The notes: generated by a model not told the origin, from the sequence alone. A DNA stretch of 64,000 nucleotides from Shewanella algidipiscicola (GCF_003605125.1 NZ_QPQT01000004.1:186001-250000); one strand, 5' to 3'. Numbered from the stretch's first letter, positions 28,351 to 38,645 are shown. Numbers and translations are program-made.

Positions 28351-28953
28351 CTAGCCGACCACGCCTAAATGTCGGTGTTTAAATTCGGCATTGGCGGCCA
28401 ACACTATCTGTTTACAGCGCGCAATATCGACGCCTTCTAAGCCATCAATGGCCGACACTTGCACCTTGGCGATATACTGCGGCGCCAGTTTAATAAACTC
28501 ATTTACGGCGTGATATGCGCCTTTTAACTTGGGTTGGCAGTGGCGAAGGTACGCCGCTTCAGTATCGGCATTGAGTGAAATCGATAGCGCGTCAACGACA
28601 GGGGCTAACTCAGGCAAAATATTACGCCGGTGAAACAGATTGCCTAAGCCATCGGTATTGACTCTGACTCTGCCGCCTTGGCTTTTGATTGCGCCGGCAA
28701 CCTCGAGCAGGGTCGCAAGATTTAAGGTGGGCTCGCCATAGCCGCAAAACACATATTCACCGAAGCTACTGACATCCCCTAGCAGAGGGATAAGCTCCTG
28801 TGCCTTAGGTTGATGGTCTAAGGCTAACTGATAGTCGTGGACCTGCTTGCTACCATTGTGTTTTGGGCAAAATTGGCAACGTAAGGTGCAACGCCCTGTA
28901 ATGTTAAGGTAGCGGCTGTTACGAATATCGTAGACTAAGGTTGATTGACTCAT
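28351..28953 (-). CDS. radical SAM protein (TatD-linked type)
   Basis: 200 aa. The cluster-binding motif CTLRCQFC (CxxxCxxC) is at about residues 22-29, and the SAM-binding GYGEP follows at about 72-76 (FCGYGEPTLN). The compact length and the NTDGLGN and SISLNADTEAAY segments match the short TatD-family-associated radical SAM group. Such enzymes cleave SAM to a 5-deoxyadenosyl radical using a [4Fe-4S] cluster, but the substrate is unknown. No TatD gene is adjacent here. Confidence 0.8.
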   Translation of the reverse strand: MSQSTLVYDIRNSRYLNITGRCTLRCQFCPKHNGSKQVHDYQLALDHQPKAQELIPLLGDVSSFGEYVFCGYGEPTLNLATLLEVAGAIKSQGGRVRVNTDGLGNLFHRRNILPELAPVVDALSISLNADTEAAYLRHCQPKLKGAYHAVNEFIKLAPQYIAKVQVSAIDGLEGVDIARCKQIVLAANAEFKHRHLGVVG

Positions 28954-29032
28954 GATAGGTGACGTTGCCCGAGCTGATGGGGTAAAGAGGACAGTGTAGC
29001 GACTTTGAGCGATTTAAAATGGCGATGAGATC

Positions 29033-29060
29033 AAAAAGAGAGGCAATGCCTCCCTTTTTG
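29033..29060. terminator. bidirectional terminator after the RND pair
   Basis: AAAAAGAGAGGCA-A-TGCCTCCCTTTTTG: a GAGGCA/TGCCTC stem flanked by A and T runs, just beyond the permease stop at 29068. Confidence 0.8.
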
Positions 29061-29067
29061 CTAGCAT

Positions 29068-32000
29068 TTAAGGCTCAATCACCTCATCGGTTTTAGGTTG
29101 CCACCACCACTGGAAGAAGCGGCGTGTTGTGCGCTTAATATCATCGAGAATAATATAGAGCACTGGGACTAAAATTAGCGTCACCACGGTCGAGAATAAA
29201 ATACCAAAGGCCAATGAGGTTGCCATAGGGATCACTATCTTGGCTTGTAAGCTCTTTTCCATGATGATGGGCACTAAGCCGACAAAGGTGGTCAGCGAGG
29301 TTAAGATAATCGCCCTAAAGCGATAGCAACCGGCATCGATGGCCGATTGCACCAAAGATAAGCCTTGCTGGCGTGAGCGATTAACAAAATCGACCAATAT
29401 CAGCGAGTCATTCACCACCACGCCCGCCAACGCGACGATGCCACAAAGGCTGAGCACGCTCATGGACAAGCCCAAAATAAAGTGGCCAAACAGCGCCCCA
29501 ATTATCCCAAAGGGGATAACCGACATGATGATCAAAGGTTGGCTGTAGGATTTAAGCGGAATCGCCATCAAGGCATAGATGGTAAACATGGCAAAGAAGA
29601 AGCCTTGGATCAAACCCACCATGGCACTTTGTTCGTCGGCGCTACCGCCATCTAAGGTGCTGGAAATATGTGGGTATTTATTTTGCAGTTGCGGTAAAAA
29701 ATCTTTTTGGATCTCGGCCACCACTTTAGCGGGTTCGACAATCGTGGTATTGGCGTTGGCGCTCACGGTAATGGCCCGGCGTCCGTCTACCCGGGTGATG
29801 GAGGAGTAGGAATCACCTAGCTCAATATCGGCCACGCTAGAGAAGGGCACCGAGGTGCCTTGAGGTGTGCGGATCATCATATTTTCAAGATGGCCCACGG
29901 TGCGGCGCTGCTCAAGCGGGTAGCGCACCATCACTTTGACTTCTTCTTTATTGCGCAAGATCCGCTGCGCCTCAAAGCCGTAGAAGCCGTAACGCACTTG
30001 GCTGGCTAGATCGGCAAGGGTTAAGCCTAGTGCCTCGGCGGCCGGTTTTATCGACAAACGAATTTCATGGCTGCCCGACGAGTAGTTATCCGAAATGTCA
30101 TACACCCCTTCATAGGTGCGCAGCTTCTGTTTTAAGTCATTGGCGGCCAAGGCGAGTTGTTCAAGATCGCTAGAGGTTAGCCTAAAGGAGATATCACCGC
30201 CGGCGTCGTTGGTGCTGGCGTTAATGTTGAGCTTTTTAACCGAAATCAGCTCAGGCAATGCCTCACGCCAAGCGGACGCAATGGATACGCCATCAACCTC
30301 TCTGTCTTCTCCTTTGGTCAGTTCGGCAAACACAAAGGCCGAAGTACGCGAGCTCATATTGATAAAGCTATGTTTAACCACGGGCTTGCCATATTCGGCT
30401 TCCATATCATCGTTCATGCGATACAGAGCGCTTTCAATCTCTTTAACCACTTTTAAGGTGTTGGCTTCGGAGCTGCCCACATCCATTTCCAGTCGTACCT
30501 GAATAAAATCAGAGGGAATATCGGGAAAGAATACCCAGCGCACTTTACCACTTTCCACCAAGGCGATAGAGAGGACCAACACCCCAACAAAGGTAGCGAC
30601 CACATTGTATCTATGTTTGATACAACGCTCGATAAAATTCCGATATTTATGGTGAATAAAGTATTGCACCTGATTGTTTAGTGCCAGCTTAAAGCGCACA
30701 AATGCATTGGGGTTAGGGTTGGGGCGACTCGGTTTCATGTGCGCTAAATGGGCGGGTAAAATCAGTTTTGACTCCACCAAGGAGAAGGCTAAACAGAGGA
30801 TCACTACCAAGCCTATCGACTTCCAAATAATGGCCATCGGGCCAGATACCATCACCATTGGCATAAAAGCGGCGATGGTGGTCAGTACCCCAAAGGTGGC
30901 GGGCATGGCCACTTTTTGTGCGCCTTTAACCACATTGTCCAGCGAGTGACCATGGCGCTCAATTTCGGTATAGGCGCTCTCGCCGATGACAATGGCATCA
31001 TCGACCACTATCCCCAGCACCAAGATAAAGGCAAATAGGGTCAACATGTTGATGGATAAAGAGAAGGGCTCTAGCGGCATAATAAACATCGCCCCCAGAA
31101 AACACACAGGTAAGCCCATCATCACCCAGAAGGCCAATTTCAACTCTAGGAACAGGGCTAAAATGATAAAGACTAAGAGGGCGCCATAAAACATGTTTGA
31201 TATCATCATGTTTAAGCGACCCTTGAGGTAATGGGTCAGGTCGCCCCAAGTATCTAATTGGGCATTGGCTGGCAAACTGGCGCGGCGCTGCTCTATGTAC
31301 TCTTTGACCTGCGATGAGATATCCAGTGCATTTTGATCATCGACACTCAGCACTTCGATAATGGCCGCCGGTTTGCCATTAAAGCGGGTGTATTCCAAAC
31401 GGTCTTCGAAGCCATCACGAATGGTCGCCACTTGGGGGAGCATGACACGGCTGCCGTCGGGGCGAGTGGTCACCACGATTTGGGCAAAATCATCACCGGT
31501 ATAGGCTTGGCCTTTGGTGCGCAGGAGTATGTCACCATCTTCGGCGCGAATAGAGCCGCCGGGCAGATCGATAGAGGAGTTACGCACCGCTTGAGCGACT
31601 TGGGCAAAACTTAAATTGTATTCTCGCAGTTTGTCTTCCGACAGTTCGATACTGATCTCATATTCACGTACGCCAGTGACCTGAGCACGGGTGACGGCAG
31701 GCAGCATGGTCAGCTCGTCACGAATGCCCTTTGCCAGTTCTTTCATCTGGTGCAGATCCATATCGCCATACACAGACACCCAAATCACATTGTTCTCTGG
31801 CTTAATGCGAAAAATATTGGGTTTTTCGATATTGTCGGGGAAGGTGGAGATAGCATCGATATTCAACTTGGCTTCATCGAGAATATCTTGCGGATCGAAA
31901 CCATCGGCAACCTCTATGGTCACATTACCAAAGCCTTCGCTGGCCACTGAGGTGACTTTTTTAATGCCGCTAATATCTTGAATTGCTTCTTCAATTTTAA

Positions 32001-32205
32001 TGTTTATCCCTTCTTCAATCTCTTGCGGCGCGGCGCCGGGGTAGGCGACCGAGATCTGCAAGTAGTTGAGTTCGAACGAGGGGAACACCTCTTTATTGAT
32101 CAACACGGTACTAAAGAGTCCGCCAATCAATAAAATAATCATCAATAAGTTGGCGGCAACACTGTTACGGGCAAACCAGGCGATAATGCCTTTTTGGGTA
32201 TCCAT
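29068..32205 (-). CDS. RND efflux permease (AcrB/MexB-like superfamily)
   Basis: 1045 aa, full length for the HAE1/AcrB group. It starts IIAWFARNSVAANLLMIILLIGGLFSTVLI, TM1, followed by a porter domain. The central proton-relay helix contains GIVVDDAIVIGESAY (Asp-Asp near residue 398). A second half repeats the layout with GIVALAGVVVNDSLILVDFVN. RND permeases pump substrates from the periplasm or inner leaflet to an outer-membrane channel, driven by protons. Its start overlaps the stop of the adaptor gene (TAATG), so the two are cotranslated. No outer-membrane channel gene is present; TolC would serve in trans. Confidence 0.95.
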   Translation of the reverse strand: MDTQKGIIAWFARNSVAANLLMIILLIGGLFSTVLINKEVFPSFELNYLQISVAYPGAAPQEIEEGINIKIEEAIQDISGIKKVTSVASEGFGNVTIEVADGFDPQDILDEAKLNIDAISTFPDNIEKPNIFRIKPENNVIWVSVYGDMDLHQMKELAKGIRDELTMLPAVTRAQVTGVREYEISIELSEDKLREYNLSFAQVAQAVRNSSIDLPGGSIRAEDGDILLRTKGQAYTGDDFAQIVVTTRPDGSRVMLPQVATIRDGFEDRLEYTRFNGKPAAIIEVLSVDDQNALDISSQVKEYIEQRRASLPANAQLDTWGDLTHYLKGRLNMMISNMFYGALLVFIILALFLELKLAFWVMMGLPVCFLGAMFIMPLEPFSLSINMLTLFAFILVLGIVVDDAIVIGESAYTEIERHGHSLDNVVKGAQKVAMPATFGVLTTIAAFMPMVMVSGPMAIIWKSIGLVVILCLAFSLVESKLILPAHLAHMKPSRPNPNPNAFVRFKLALNNQVQYFIHHKYRNFIERCIKHRYNVVATFVGVLVLSIALVESGKVRWVFFPDIPSDFIQVRLEMDVGSSEANTLKVVKEIESALYRMNDDMEAEYGKPVVKHSFINMSSRTSAFVFAELTKGEDREVDGVSIASAWREALPELISVKKLNINASTNDAGGDISFRLTSSDLEQLALAANDLKQKLRTYEGVYDISDNYSSGSHEIRLSIKPAAEALGLTLADLASQVRYGFYGFEAQRILRNKEEVKVMVRYPLEQRRTVGHLENMMIRTPQGTSVPFSSVADIELGDSYSSITRVDGRRAITVSANANTTIVEPAKVVAEIQKDFLPQLQNKYPHISSTLDGGSADEQSAMVGLIQGFFFAMFTIYALMAIPLKSYSQPLIIMSVIPFGIIGALFGHFILGLSMSVLSLCGIVALAGVVVNDSLILVDFVNRSRQQGLSLVQSAIDAGCYRFRAIILTSLTTFVGLVPIIMEKSLQAKIVIPMATSLAFGILFSTVVTLILVPVLYIILDDIKRTTRRFFQWWWQPKTDEVIEP

Positions 32206-33425
32206 TACTGTTCACCTGCTGCCATTAATGTGGTGGGGGCTGGCGTTGGCTCGCTGTCGTGCTTCGAGTTGTCATCAGTTTGCTCGCCTATCACCTTAAC
32301 CAGTTGGCCAGTAGCCATATTATTGATGGTGGTCAGTGAAATGCGCTCGCCATCCACTAGGCTGTCTTTGATATAGACATTGTCGATATCGCTACGAACC
32401 ACATTGACGCTGCGCATCTCTAGGGTATTGTCATCTCGCACGATTGCCACCTGAGAGTTGCGCACTATGTGGCGCGGCAGTTTGACTATGCCATCAACGG
32501 TGCGGCCTTTAATCACGGCGGTGACGAAACTGCCAAATTTTAACGGCAGTTGCCCAGCTTGTTTGTTGTCTCTCAGGTAGGGATCTTTAATTTCGGCGAC
32601 CAAATACACCATGCGATTATCGGCGTCGATCACTCCCTCGCTACGCACAATTTTGCCTGTCCAATAGACAGTGCGCCCAGCCAGTTCGGCGCTTAAGGTC
32701 ACTTCAGTATCTGGGTTGTCTACCGACTCTAGGTAGGCCAGTTCATTATTGGCCAGTGGCAGGCGTATTTCGGCGGTGCGGGTATCGTAAAGTTCACCAA
32801 GATTAGTGCCTAAGGTGACATATTGGCCAAGGTCGACATTTCTCACCTTGATGATGCCATCGAAGGGGGCACGAATGATGGTTCGGGCTAAATTTCGCTG
32901 GGCGCGGGCTAAAGCGGCCTCGGCAAATTTGACGTTAGCTTGCTCTTTTTTCAGTTGCGGTAACCGCAGGCCCAATTCGGGGGCGGCGCCGTTGTCATAA
33001 TCTTCCCAGTCCTTTTTAGCCACTTGACCGCGGGCGATCTCTTCATCGAGTAGGGCTTTGGCTTGGGCAAGAGTCGCTTGAGCTTGGATCAGGTCGGCTT
33101 GGTAGTCTGAGGGTTCAATCTCGGCCAGTATATCGCCGCTTTTAACTATGCCACCGGCAACAAATTTGTCGGAAATGGTCAGCATACGCCCCTGAACTTC
33201 GGTCACCAGCTGGGTATGGTTCTTGGGATTGACCACGCCATAAGAGGGTAGGTTTAACGACACCGTTTGTTGGGTCACCGTCATTACATCGACAATCGGA
33301 ATGGGGATCTCATCGGGCTTTTGCTCGGGCGCCTCTTTGGTGCTTATGAGCAGCGCTGCTAATCCACTAAAAAGGGCCAGAATAAGAATCGGCGGAAGCG
33401 TTCTACGAAGAATTATTTTTATCAT
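32205..33425 (-). CDS. RND periplasmic adaptor subunit (membrane fusion protein)
   Basis: 406 aa. An N-terminal signal anchor (LPPILILALFSGLAALLIST) is followed by a barrel-sandwich (lipoyl-like) half and a helical hairpin, visible as LIQAQATLAQAKALLDEEIARGQ and NVKFAEAALARAQRNLART. The second lipoyl half IRAPFDGIIKVRNVDLGQYVTLGTNLGELY comes next, then the beta-barrel and a C-terminal PTPAPTT-rich tail. It bridges the RND permease at 29068 and an outer-membrane channel. First gene of the pair. Confidence 0.93.
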   Translation of the reverse strand: MIKIILRRTLPPILILALFSGLAALLISTKEAPEQKPDEIPIPIVDVMTVTQQTVSLNLPSYGVVNPKNHTQLVTEVQGRMLTISDKFVAGGIVKSGDILAEIEPSDYQADLIQAQATLAQAKALLDEEIARGQVAKKDWEDYDNGAAPELGLRLPQLKKEQANVKFAEAALARAQRNLARTIIRAPFDGIIKVRNVDLGQYVTLGTNLGELYDTRTAEIRLPLANNELAYLESVDNPDTEVTLSAELAGRTVYWTGKIVRSEGVIDADNRMVYLVAEIKDPYLRDNKQAGQLPLKFGSFVTAVIKGRTVDGIVKLPRHIVRNSQVAIVRDDNTLEMRSVNVVRSDIDNVYIKDSLVDGERISLTTINNMATGQLVKVIGEQTDDNSKHDSEPTPAPTTLMAAGEQ

Positions 33426-33585
33426 TGCCTTGATGCGGTTCCATGCTGCATTGCGTTGGTTGTTAAATTACCAGAGTCTGCACCTAGGGCAAACGTCTTT
33501 TTGTAACTTAAATGTATCAAGCTAGCGTTAACGTGTTGATTTTGTGATTGCGCAACCGCTAAACGCTCAATTAACGATACAAAAA

Positions 33586-33612
33586 AAGCGCCCATGATGG
33601 GCGCTTCTTAAG
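33586..33612 (-). terminator. terminator after srmB
   Basis: On the minus strand AAGCGCCC-ATCAT-GGGCGCTTTTTTT: an eight-base stem with a seven-T tail. Confidence 0.92.
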
Positions 33613-33638
33613 TTGTCAGCAAAGAGTAACCGAGTGAG

Positions 33639-34868
33639 TTACTTTTTCTTTTTGCCGGCTTTAAATTTTTTACTGACCTTTTTATCGACCGCTTTGCCTT
33701 TTTTCTTCGACGGTGGACGGGCCTCTTTATGTTTTGGGCGTAAGCCTTCAATAACGCGGCGTTTTAAAGGTTGTTCAATATAGCGCTCAATCTTAGCGAC
33801 AATGCGCATATCATGGGCTTCGGCCAGTGAAATGGCGGTGCCTTTGTTACCGGCGCGGCCTGTGCGTCCGATACGGTGCACATAGGTATCGGCCGAACGT
33901 GGCATATCGAAGTTAATCACGTGGCTAATATCGTCAACATCAATACCGCGAGCGGCAACATCGGTAGCCAGTAGCACTCTGACTTCACCTTTGGTGAAAC
34001 GCCCTAGGGCTTGAAAGCGTGCTTTTTGCTCCATATCACCGCGCATAAAGGCGCAATCAATGCCTACGCGCTTAAGCTGGCCTTCGAGGCTGGCAACCAC
34101 TTCACGGGTTTTAACGAATACGATGGCGCGGGTCACATCTTCACGTTGCAAGATGTTGCACAGCAAGGCGAATTTATGTTCTTTATCGTCGGCCAAATGG
34201 ATCCACTGATGGATTTTGGCTTTTTCGCTGCGCGGCGGCTTTGTTTCGATAGTGACAGGATCGGTCAGTAGCTCTTGAGCGAAACGGCTAACACCACCGC
34301 CCTCGAGTGTGGCCGAGAATAGCATGTTCTGTTTGCGGCCCTGCGCTTCGATAGCGATGGCCTGTACGATAGAGGTAAAGCCCATGTCCAGCATGCGGTC
34401 GGCTTCATCTATGACTAAAATCTCAACTTCTTGAGCATCAAACTGCCCCTTGTCGAGGTATTCCATCAAACGCCCAGGCGTGGCAACAAGAATGTCGACA
34501 TTCTCACTCAGCGCCTTTTCTTGCGGTGCGTACGGTACGCCGCCAGTAATAATGGCGATATCTAAATCTAAGTCGGTAGCCAGGTGAGACGCATAGCGGT
34601 GGATCTGGCTCGCAAGTTCACGAGTCGGGGTTAAAATAAGTACCCGAGCTTGGCCAGAAAAACGGCGTGGAAAATCGATAAGATGCTGCAGCGCGGGCAG
34701 CAAAAAACTCGCCGTTTTACCGGTTCCGGTTGGGGCGCGTGCAAGAATGTCTCGCTGCTCAAGCCCGAGTGGGATGGTCTGTTGCTGGATGGTGGTGGGC
34801 GTATTATGGCCCATCGCCTTGAGAGACCTTAGTAAAGTCTCGTCAAGGTGGAAATCTTCAAATTGCAT
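33639..34868 (-). CDS. srmB: DEAD-box ATP-dependent RNA helicase SrmB
   Basis: 409 aa from ATG 34868 (MQFEDFHLDETLLRSL, which aligns with the start of E. coli SrmB; the longer frame upstream is unlikely). Motifs in order are the Q motif, APTGTGKT, PTRELASQ, GGVPY, ATPGRL, DEADRMLDMGF, SATLEGG, IVFVKTREVV, ATDVAARGID and HRIGRTGRAG. A lysine-rich tail (KKKGKAVDKKVSKKFKAGKKKK) ends the protein. SrmB helps assemble the large ribosomal subunit at low temperature. It is the neighbour of trmN, as in E. coli. Single gene before a strong terminator. Confidence 0.93.
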   Translation of the reverse strand: MQFEDFHLDETLLRSLKAMGHNTPTTIQQQTIPLGLEQRDILARAPTGTGKTASFLLPALQHLIDFPRRFSGQARVLILTPTRELASQIHRYASHLATDLDLDIAIITGGVPYAPQEKALSENVDILVATPGRLMEYLDKGQFDAQEVEILVIDEADRMLDMGFTSIVQAIAIEAQGRKQNMLFSATLEGGGVSRFAQELLTDPVTIETKPPRSEKAKIHQWIHLADDKEHKFALLCNILQREDVTRAIVFVKTREVVASLEGQLKRVGIDCAFMRGDMEQKARFQALGRFTKGEVRVLLATDVAARGIDVDDISHVINFDMPRSADTYVHRIGRTGRAGNKGTAISLAEAHDMRIVAKIERYIEQPLKRRVIEGLRPKHKEARPPSKKKGKAVDKKVSKKFKAGKKKK

Positions 34869-35027
34869 GCGCTGCGTCTCAGTGAATAATAGCGCGGCAT
34901 TATATACCGAAATTAGATTCAAGTGCGAGGATAGTCATCAGTGACTGTTGGATAATCAATAAGCCACTTTTTGCCCTTTATCGATAGCCATCAATTGCCG
35001 ATTAAGCTCCGGTTACGGATAGCGCCT

Positions 35028-35747
35028 CTAGAGCTTGAGGTAAAACGCCTTGGTCAGTGCCACCATCTCTTGGGTGTACTTACCGCTGCGATCTCGAATA
35101 CACAGTGACTCAGGTTTATCTGAGTGGGGGGCTATTGGCTCTTGATGGCCGAGCAAAAGCAGGTGGCGATGAGGGATTTTACCTTCAATACTGGCTACAT
35201 CGACACGTTTGATTAGCGTCAACTGATGCGCACTAAGCTGGGATAAAAACGCCTTAAGGCTTTGGGTGGGCAAAATGAGACTGGCGCGTCCCTCGGGGTG
35301 CAGTAGGGTTTTTATCGCCTCTAACAGTTGCTGAAAACTTAAGCTTTGGGTGTGGCGAGCCAGGGCTCGGCGCTCAGTGGCAGCTTGAGGTCCGTTATCA
35401 AAATAGGGCGGATTACACACAATATGATCAAATAAGCTTGGCTGCGTAGGCTGGCTCAGCCATTGATTAATACATTGCGGCACTAAGGTGATTCTGCTGG
35501 CCCACGGGCTGGTATCGATGTTGTTGCTACAATCGATAGCGGCATCATGATCCAGTTCGATAGCGGTGATAATTCCCTTGCTGCGCTGGGCGGCCATCAA
35601 AGATAAGAGCCCACTGCCCGCGCCGATATCGAGAATCTTGCTTGCCTCTGTTAAGGGCGCCCAAGCGCCTAAGAGCACGCCGTCGGTACTCACAGGCATG
35701 CCGCAATGGCTATCATCTATGTGAAACTGTTTAAAACTAAAAGGCAT
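35028..35747 (-). CDS. trmN: tRNA1(Val) adenine(37)-N6-methyltransferase
   Basis: About 239 aa from ATG 35747 ([29 protein letters not shown] matches the start of E. coli YfiC/TrmN6; an ATG at 35789 would add 14 residues, and neither has a good ribosome site). The SAM-binding motif is [17 protein letters not shown], the acidic motif II is AIELDHDAA, and the catalytic NPPYF motif of N6-adenine methyltransferases follows near residue 120. It methylates A37 of tRNA1-Val. Next to srmB, as in E. coli, which strengthens the call. Confidence 0.9.
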   Translation of the reverse strand: MPFSFKQFHIDDSHCGMPVSTDGVLLGAWAPLTEASKILDIGAGSGLLSLMAAQRSKGIITAIELDHDAAIDCSNNIDTSPWASRITLVPQCINQWLSQPTQPSLFDHIVCNPPYFDNGPQAATERRALARHTQSLSFQQLLEAIKTLLHPEGRASLILPTQSLKAFLSQLSAHQLTLIKRVDVASIEGKIPHRHLLLLGHQEPIAPHSDKPESLCIRDRSGKYTQEMVALTKAFYLKL

Positions 35748-35789
35748 AAGAATATCGGTAATGCAAACTGTGGCGCCATTGTACTGCAT

Positions 35790-36196
35790 AGTGAATAGCG
35801 GACAAAGCCGGGGCGAATCGCGTAAACACAGTGGATCTAACTATGATGAAATGTAGCTTGATGTAATGAGTGGGACCTGCCTGTTTTTAGTTTGTTAATT
35901 TTTTGGTGTTAATCGCCATCTGTGCTCGCTGTTTTCTTGTTAATTGATAGGTATTTTGCTAATAGTAGTCCCCCAGTCTGCGGCGAAAGCCCGTAAATTG
36001 GCTTAGGTAATCCAGTTTGAATGCATTGTTAGCGTTAGTTGATTCTGCTGTTGTTCAAAAAGTAGTCGTGATGCGGCTAGATTTACCGTAAGGTCGTGTA
36101 ATTAAATGTTTACACGCAATGAATGTCGTGAAAATTATCGACTGATTTTCCACAAGTGATTGAGATCATTATAAAAGCAGTTTAACGGGGCGTTGT
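35790..36196. other. divergent intergenic region, trmN / brnQ
   Basis: About 407 bases. It holds the two promoters and a possible FNR/CRP-type site at 36156-36169. No ORF or repeat recognised. Confidence 0.5.
36156..36169. promoter_or_regulatory. possible FNR/CRP-type half-palindromic site before brnQ
   Basis: GTGAT-TGAG-ATCAT matches the TTGAT-N4-ATCAA FNR/EtrA pattern at 8 of 10 positions, 28 bases upstream of the brnQ GTG, so the site could also sit over the promoter. Confidence 0.3.
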
Positions 36197-37528
36197 GTGC
36201 AGAATAATAAAATGAGTATGACCGATACATTAAGCTTAGGTTTTATGACCTTTGCCTTTTTTCTTGGTGCGGGAAACTTAATCTTCCCGCCATTGGCTGG
36301 CTTTTTAGCCGGTGAAAACATGTCGTTAGCCATGGTTGGTTTTTTGCTGACAGCGGTAACCTTACCCCTTATTACCTTGATTGCAGTGGCTAAAGCCAAC
36401 GGCAAAATCATGGGGTTATTACCTCCAGTGGCGGCGATGATGTTGGCTGTGGCTATTTATATCATCATTGGCCCCGCATTTGCCGCGCCCCGCGCTGGCT
36501 TAGTGGCCTATGAGATGGGATTTAAGCCCTTTATTGATTTTGGCGATGACACCTTTACGTTGTTGGGCTTAGTACTCAATAGTTCACAGCTGCTGTATAC
36601 CCTGATCTTCTTTGGTATCGCTATGTTGCTGTCACTGTTTCCGGGTAAATTACTCGATAGTGTCGGCAAGGTACTGACCCCCATAATGTTACTATTGTTA
36701 CTGGGCTTAGCGGTTTCTGTCATAGTGCTGCCCAGCGGCGACATAGGTCAAGCGGTGGGCGAGTACCAACATAGCCCATTATCGAAGGGGATTTTAGAAG
36801 GCTACAACACCATGGATACCCTAGCATCGCTTATTTTCGGTATGTTGATTATCGATATTTTGCGCAAGAAGGGGATTGAAGCACCTAAAGAGCAAACTAA
36901 GTATTTAGTGCGCGCCGCATTTATCGCTGCTGCAGGCTTGGCTTTTGTGTATATCTCTTTGTTTTACCTTGGTGCTAGTGCAGGCAGTTTGGCGGCCGGT
37001 GCGGATAACGGTGGCGTGATTTTAACCAATTATGTCAACGTTCAATTTGGTGCCATGGGGCAGCTCTTGTTAGCTGCGGTTGTTAGCTTGGCCTGTTTAA
37101 CCACTGTGGTGGGACTGGTATCGGCTTGTGCCGAATACTTTAATGAGTTGATGCCTAGCTTGTCTTATAAGTTGTTGGTCGTGATCATGAGCCTAGCCTG
37201 TGTCACTGTGGCCAACGTTGGCTTAGCGCAATTAATCAATATCAGTATTCCAGTGCTTGTGACTGTCTATCCTGTGGCGATTGCGCTGGTGGCTGTGACC
37301 TACCTGACAGAACATTTCGATCGTCCAGCATTGGCTCACCGCTTAGTGTTAAGCGTGGCGTTGATCTTCGGTATCATCGATGGTCTAAAGGCGGCGGGAC
37401 TGGACATGAGCGTGTTTGATGTGATGCCGATGCACAGCGAAGGTATGGCCTGGTTGTTGCCCACAGGGCTGGTGATTATTGCCTGTTTAATGATAAAGCG
37501 CCCAAAGGCGCAGGCGGTTCTCAATTAA
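36197..37528 (+). CDS. brnQ: branched-chain amino acid transporter BrnQ
   Basis: 443 aa, twelve hydrophobic helices. The opening LSLGFMTFAFFLGAGNLIFPP is the LIVCS-family signature, and the unwound regions (FGMLIIDILRKKGIEAP; YPVAIALVAVTYL) follow the family order. It imports leucine, isoleucine and valine using a sodium or proton gradient. The track start GTG 36197 has ACGGGG upstream; ATG 36212 (MSMTDT) is also possible. It stands alone before a long terminator hairpin. Confidence 0.92.
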   Translation: MQNNKMSMTDTLSLGFMTFAFFLGAGNLIFPPLAGFLAGENMSLAMVGFLLTAVTLPLITLIAVAKANGKIMGLLPPVAAMMLAVAIYIIIGPAFAAPRAGLVAYEMGFKPFIDFGDDTFTLLGLVLNSSQLLYTLIFFGIAMLLSLFPGKLLDSVGKVLTPIMLLLLLGLAVSVIVLPSGDIGQAVGEYQHSPLSKGILEGYNTMDTLASLIFGMLIIDILRKKGIEAPKEQTKYLVRAAFIAAAGLAFVYISLFYLGASAGSLAAGADNGGVILTNYVNVQFGAMGQLLLAAVVSLACLTTVVGLVSACAEYFNELMPSLSYKLLVVIMSLACVTVANVGLAQLINISIPVLVTVYPVAIALVAVTYLTEHFDRPALAHRLVLSVALIFGIIDGLKAAGLDMSVFDVMPMHSEGMAWLLPTGLVIIACLMIKRPKAQAVLN

Positions 37529-37683
37529 TGTGAACCGCGGCCACCATCGATTAACTAGCGTTATGCCCTGCGAGCTAACCTTTGGTCGTTTACACGGCGG
37601 CTCATCTGGTTCGTACAGTAGATAAATAATAGGTCAGGTTGTGCGTTTGTTGTTTGCGACAATCTTGGCTAATCGCTTAAGAT

Positions 37684-37721
37684 AACGGTGTTAATTCAGT
37701 TGAATTAACACCGTTTTTTTA
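37684..37721 (+). terminator. long terminator hairpin before xerD
   Basis: AACGGTGTTAATTCA and TGAATTAACACCGTT pair over 15 bases, followed by seven Ts. The AAGGAAAG ribosome site of xerD begins right after, so the xerD promoter must lie within or read through this hairpin. Confidence 0.9.
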
Positions 37722-37733
37722 TAAGGAAAGCGC

Positions 37734-38645
37734 GTGACTTCAAGCCAACAAGAGTATCAAATTGACCCCTTAATCGAGCCATTTCTCGATGATTTATGGT
37801 CAATGAAAGGGCTAAGCGATAACACACTGCAAGCGTATCGAAGTGATTTGTGCCATTTTGATCGTTTTGTTCAAAGCCAGCATGCAGCGCTAATCGAGGT
37901 TGACGCTGTATTGGTGAGAGAATATCTCAGTCAACGCTTCGATACTGGGTTTGCTAAATCCAGCAGCGCTCGACTCATCAGTAGCTTACGACGATTTTAT
38001 CAGTATTTGGTGGCTAAAAAGCGCATCGCTATCGACCCCATGGCCATGATCAAACCGCCTAAATTGGCGCGCACCTTACCCGATTCGCTCAGCGAAGCCG
38101 ATGTCGACCGATTACTGAGTGAGCCCAATGTCGATGAGCCTATCGAGTGCCGCGATCGGGCGATGTTAGAGCTGCTGTATGCCAGCGGCTTGCGGGTGTC
38201 GGAATTGGTTGGGCTGACGATGGATCAACTCAGCCTGCGTCAAGGGGTGGTGCGTATTGTCGGTAAGGGCAGTAAAGAGCGATTGGTGCCACTGGGGGAG
38301 ATGGCGGTGACAGAGATTGAGCAGTATCTGGCATCGGCACGTTTTGAGCTGTTAAAAGGCAACAGCAGCGATGTGGTATTTCCCTCGAAACGGGGCACCA
38401 TGATGACGCGGCAAACCTTTTGGCATCGCATTAAACTCTATGCATTACGGGCTGGCATTGCGGTGCACCTATCACCCCATACACTTCGCCATGCTTTTGC
38501 TACCCATCTGCTTAATCATGGCGCCGACTTGCGAGTTGTGCAGTTGTTGCTTGGCCATAGCGACCTATCGACCACCCAAATTTATACCCATGTGGCCAAG
38601 GCCAGATTAGCTAAATTGCATCAAGCGCACCATCCAAGAGGGTAG
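37734..38645 (+). CDS. xerD: site-specific tyrosine recombinase XerD
   Basis: 303 aa from a GTG start behind AAGGAAAG. The N-terminal SAM-like DNA-binding half (LWSMKGLSDNTLQAYRSDL) and the catalytic half are complete. The active-site Arg is in YASGLRVSELVGLT, the Lys-containing hairpin is in VGKGSKERLVPLG, and HTLRHAFATHLLNHGADLRVVQLLLGHS plus the Tyr in STTQIYTHV complete the site. With XerC it resolves chromosome dimers at dif. The order xerD, dsbC, recJ is the E. coli and Shewanella order, so this is the core gene, not a phage integrase. Confidence 0.95.
   Translation: MTSSQQEYQIDPLIEPFLDDLWSMKGLSDNTLQAYRSDLCHFDRFVQSQHAALIEVDAVLVREYLSQRFDTGFAKSSSARLISSLRRFYQYLVAKKRIAIDPMAMIKPPKLARTLPDSLSEADVDRLLSEPNVDEPIECRDRAMLELLYASGLRVSELVGLTMDQLSLRQGVVRIVGKGSKERLVPLGEMAVTEIEQYLASARFELLKGNSSDVVFPSKRGTMMTRQTFWHRIKLYALRAGIAVHLSPHTLRHAFATHLLNHGADLRVVQLLLGHSDLSTTQIYTHVAKARLAKLHQAHHPRG

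Noticed and set aside
37734..38645. Tyrosine recombinase as a phage or island integrase
   Set aside because: It matches XerD along its length and sits in the core order with dsbC and recJ.
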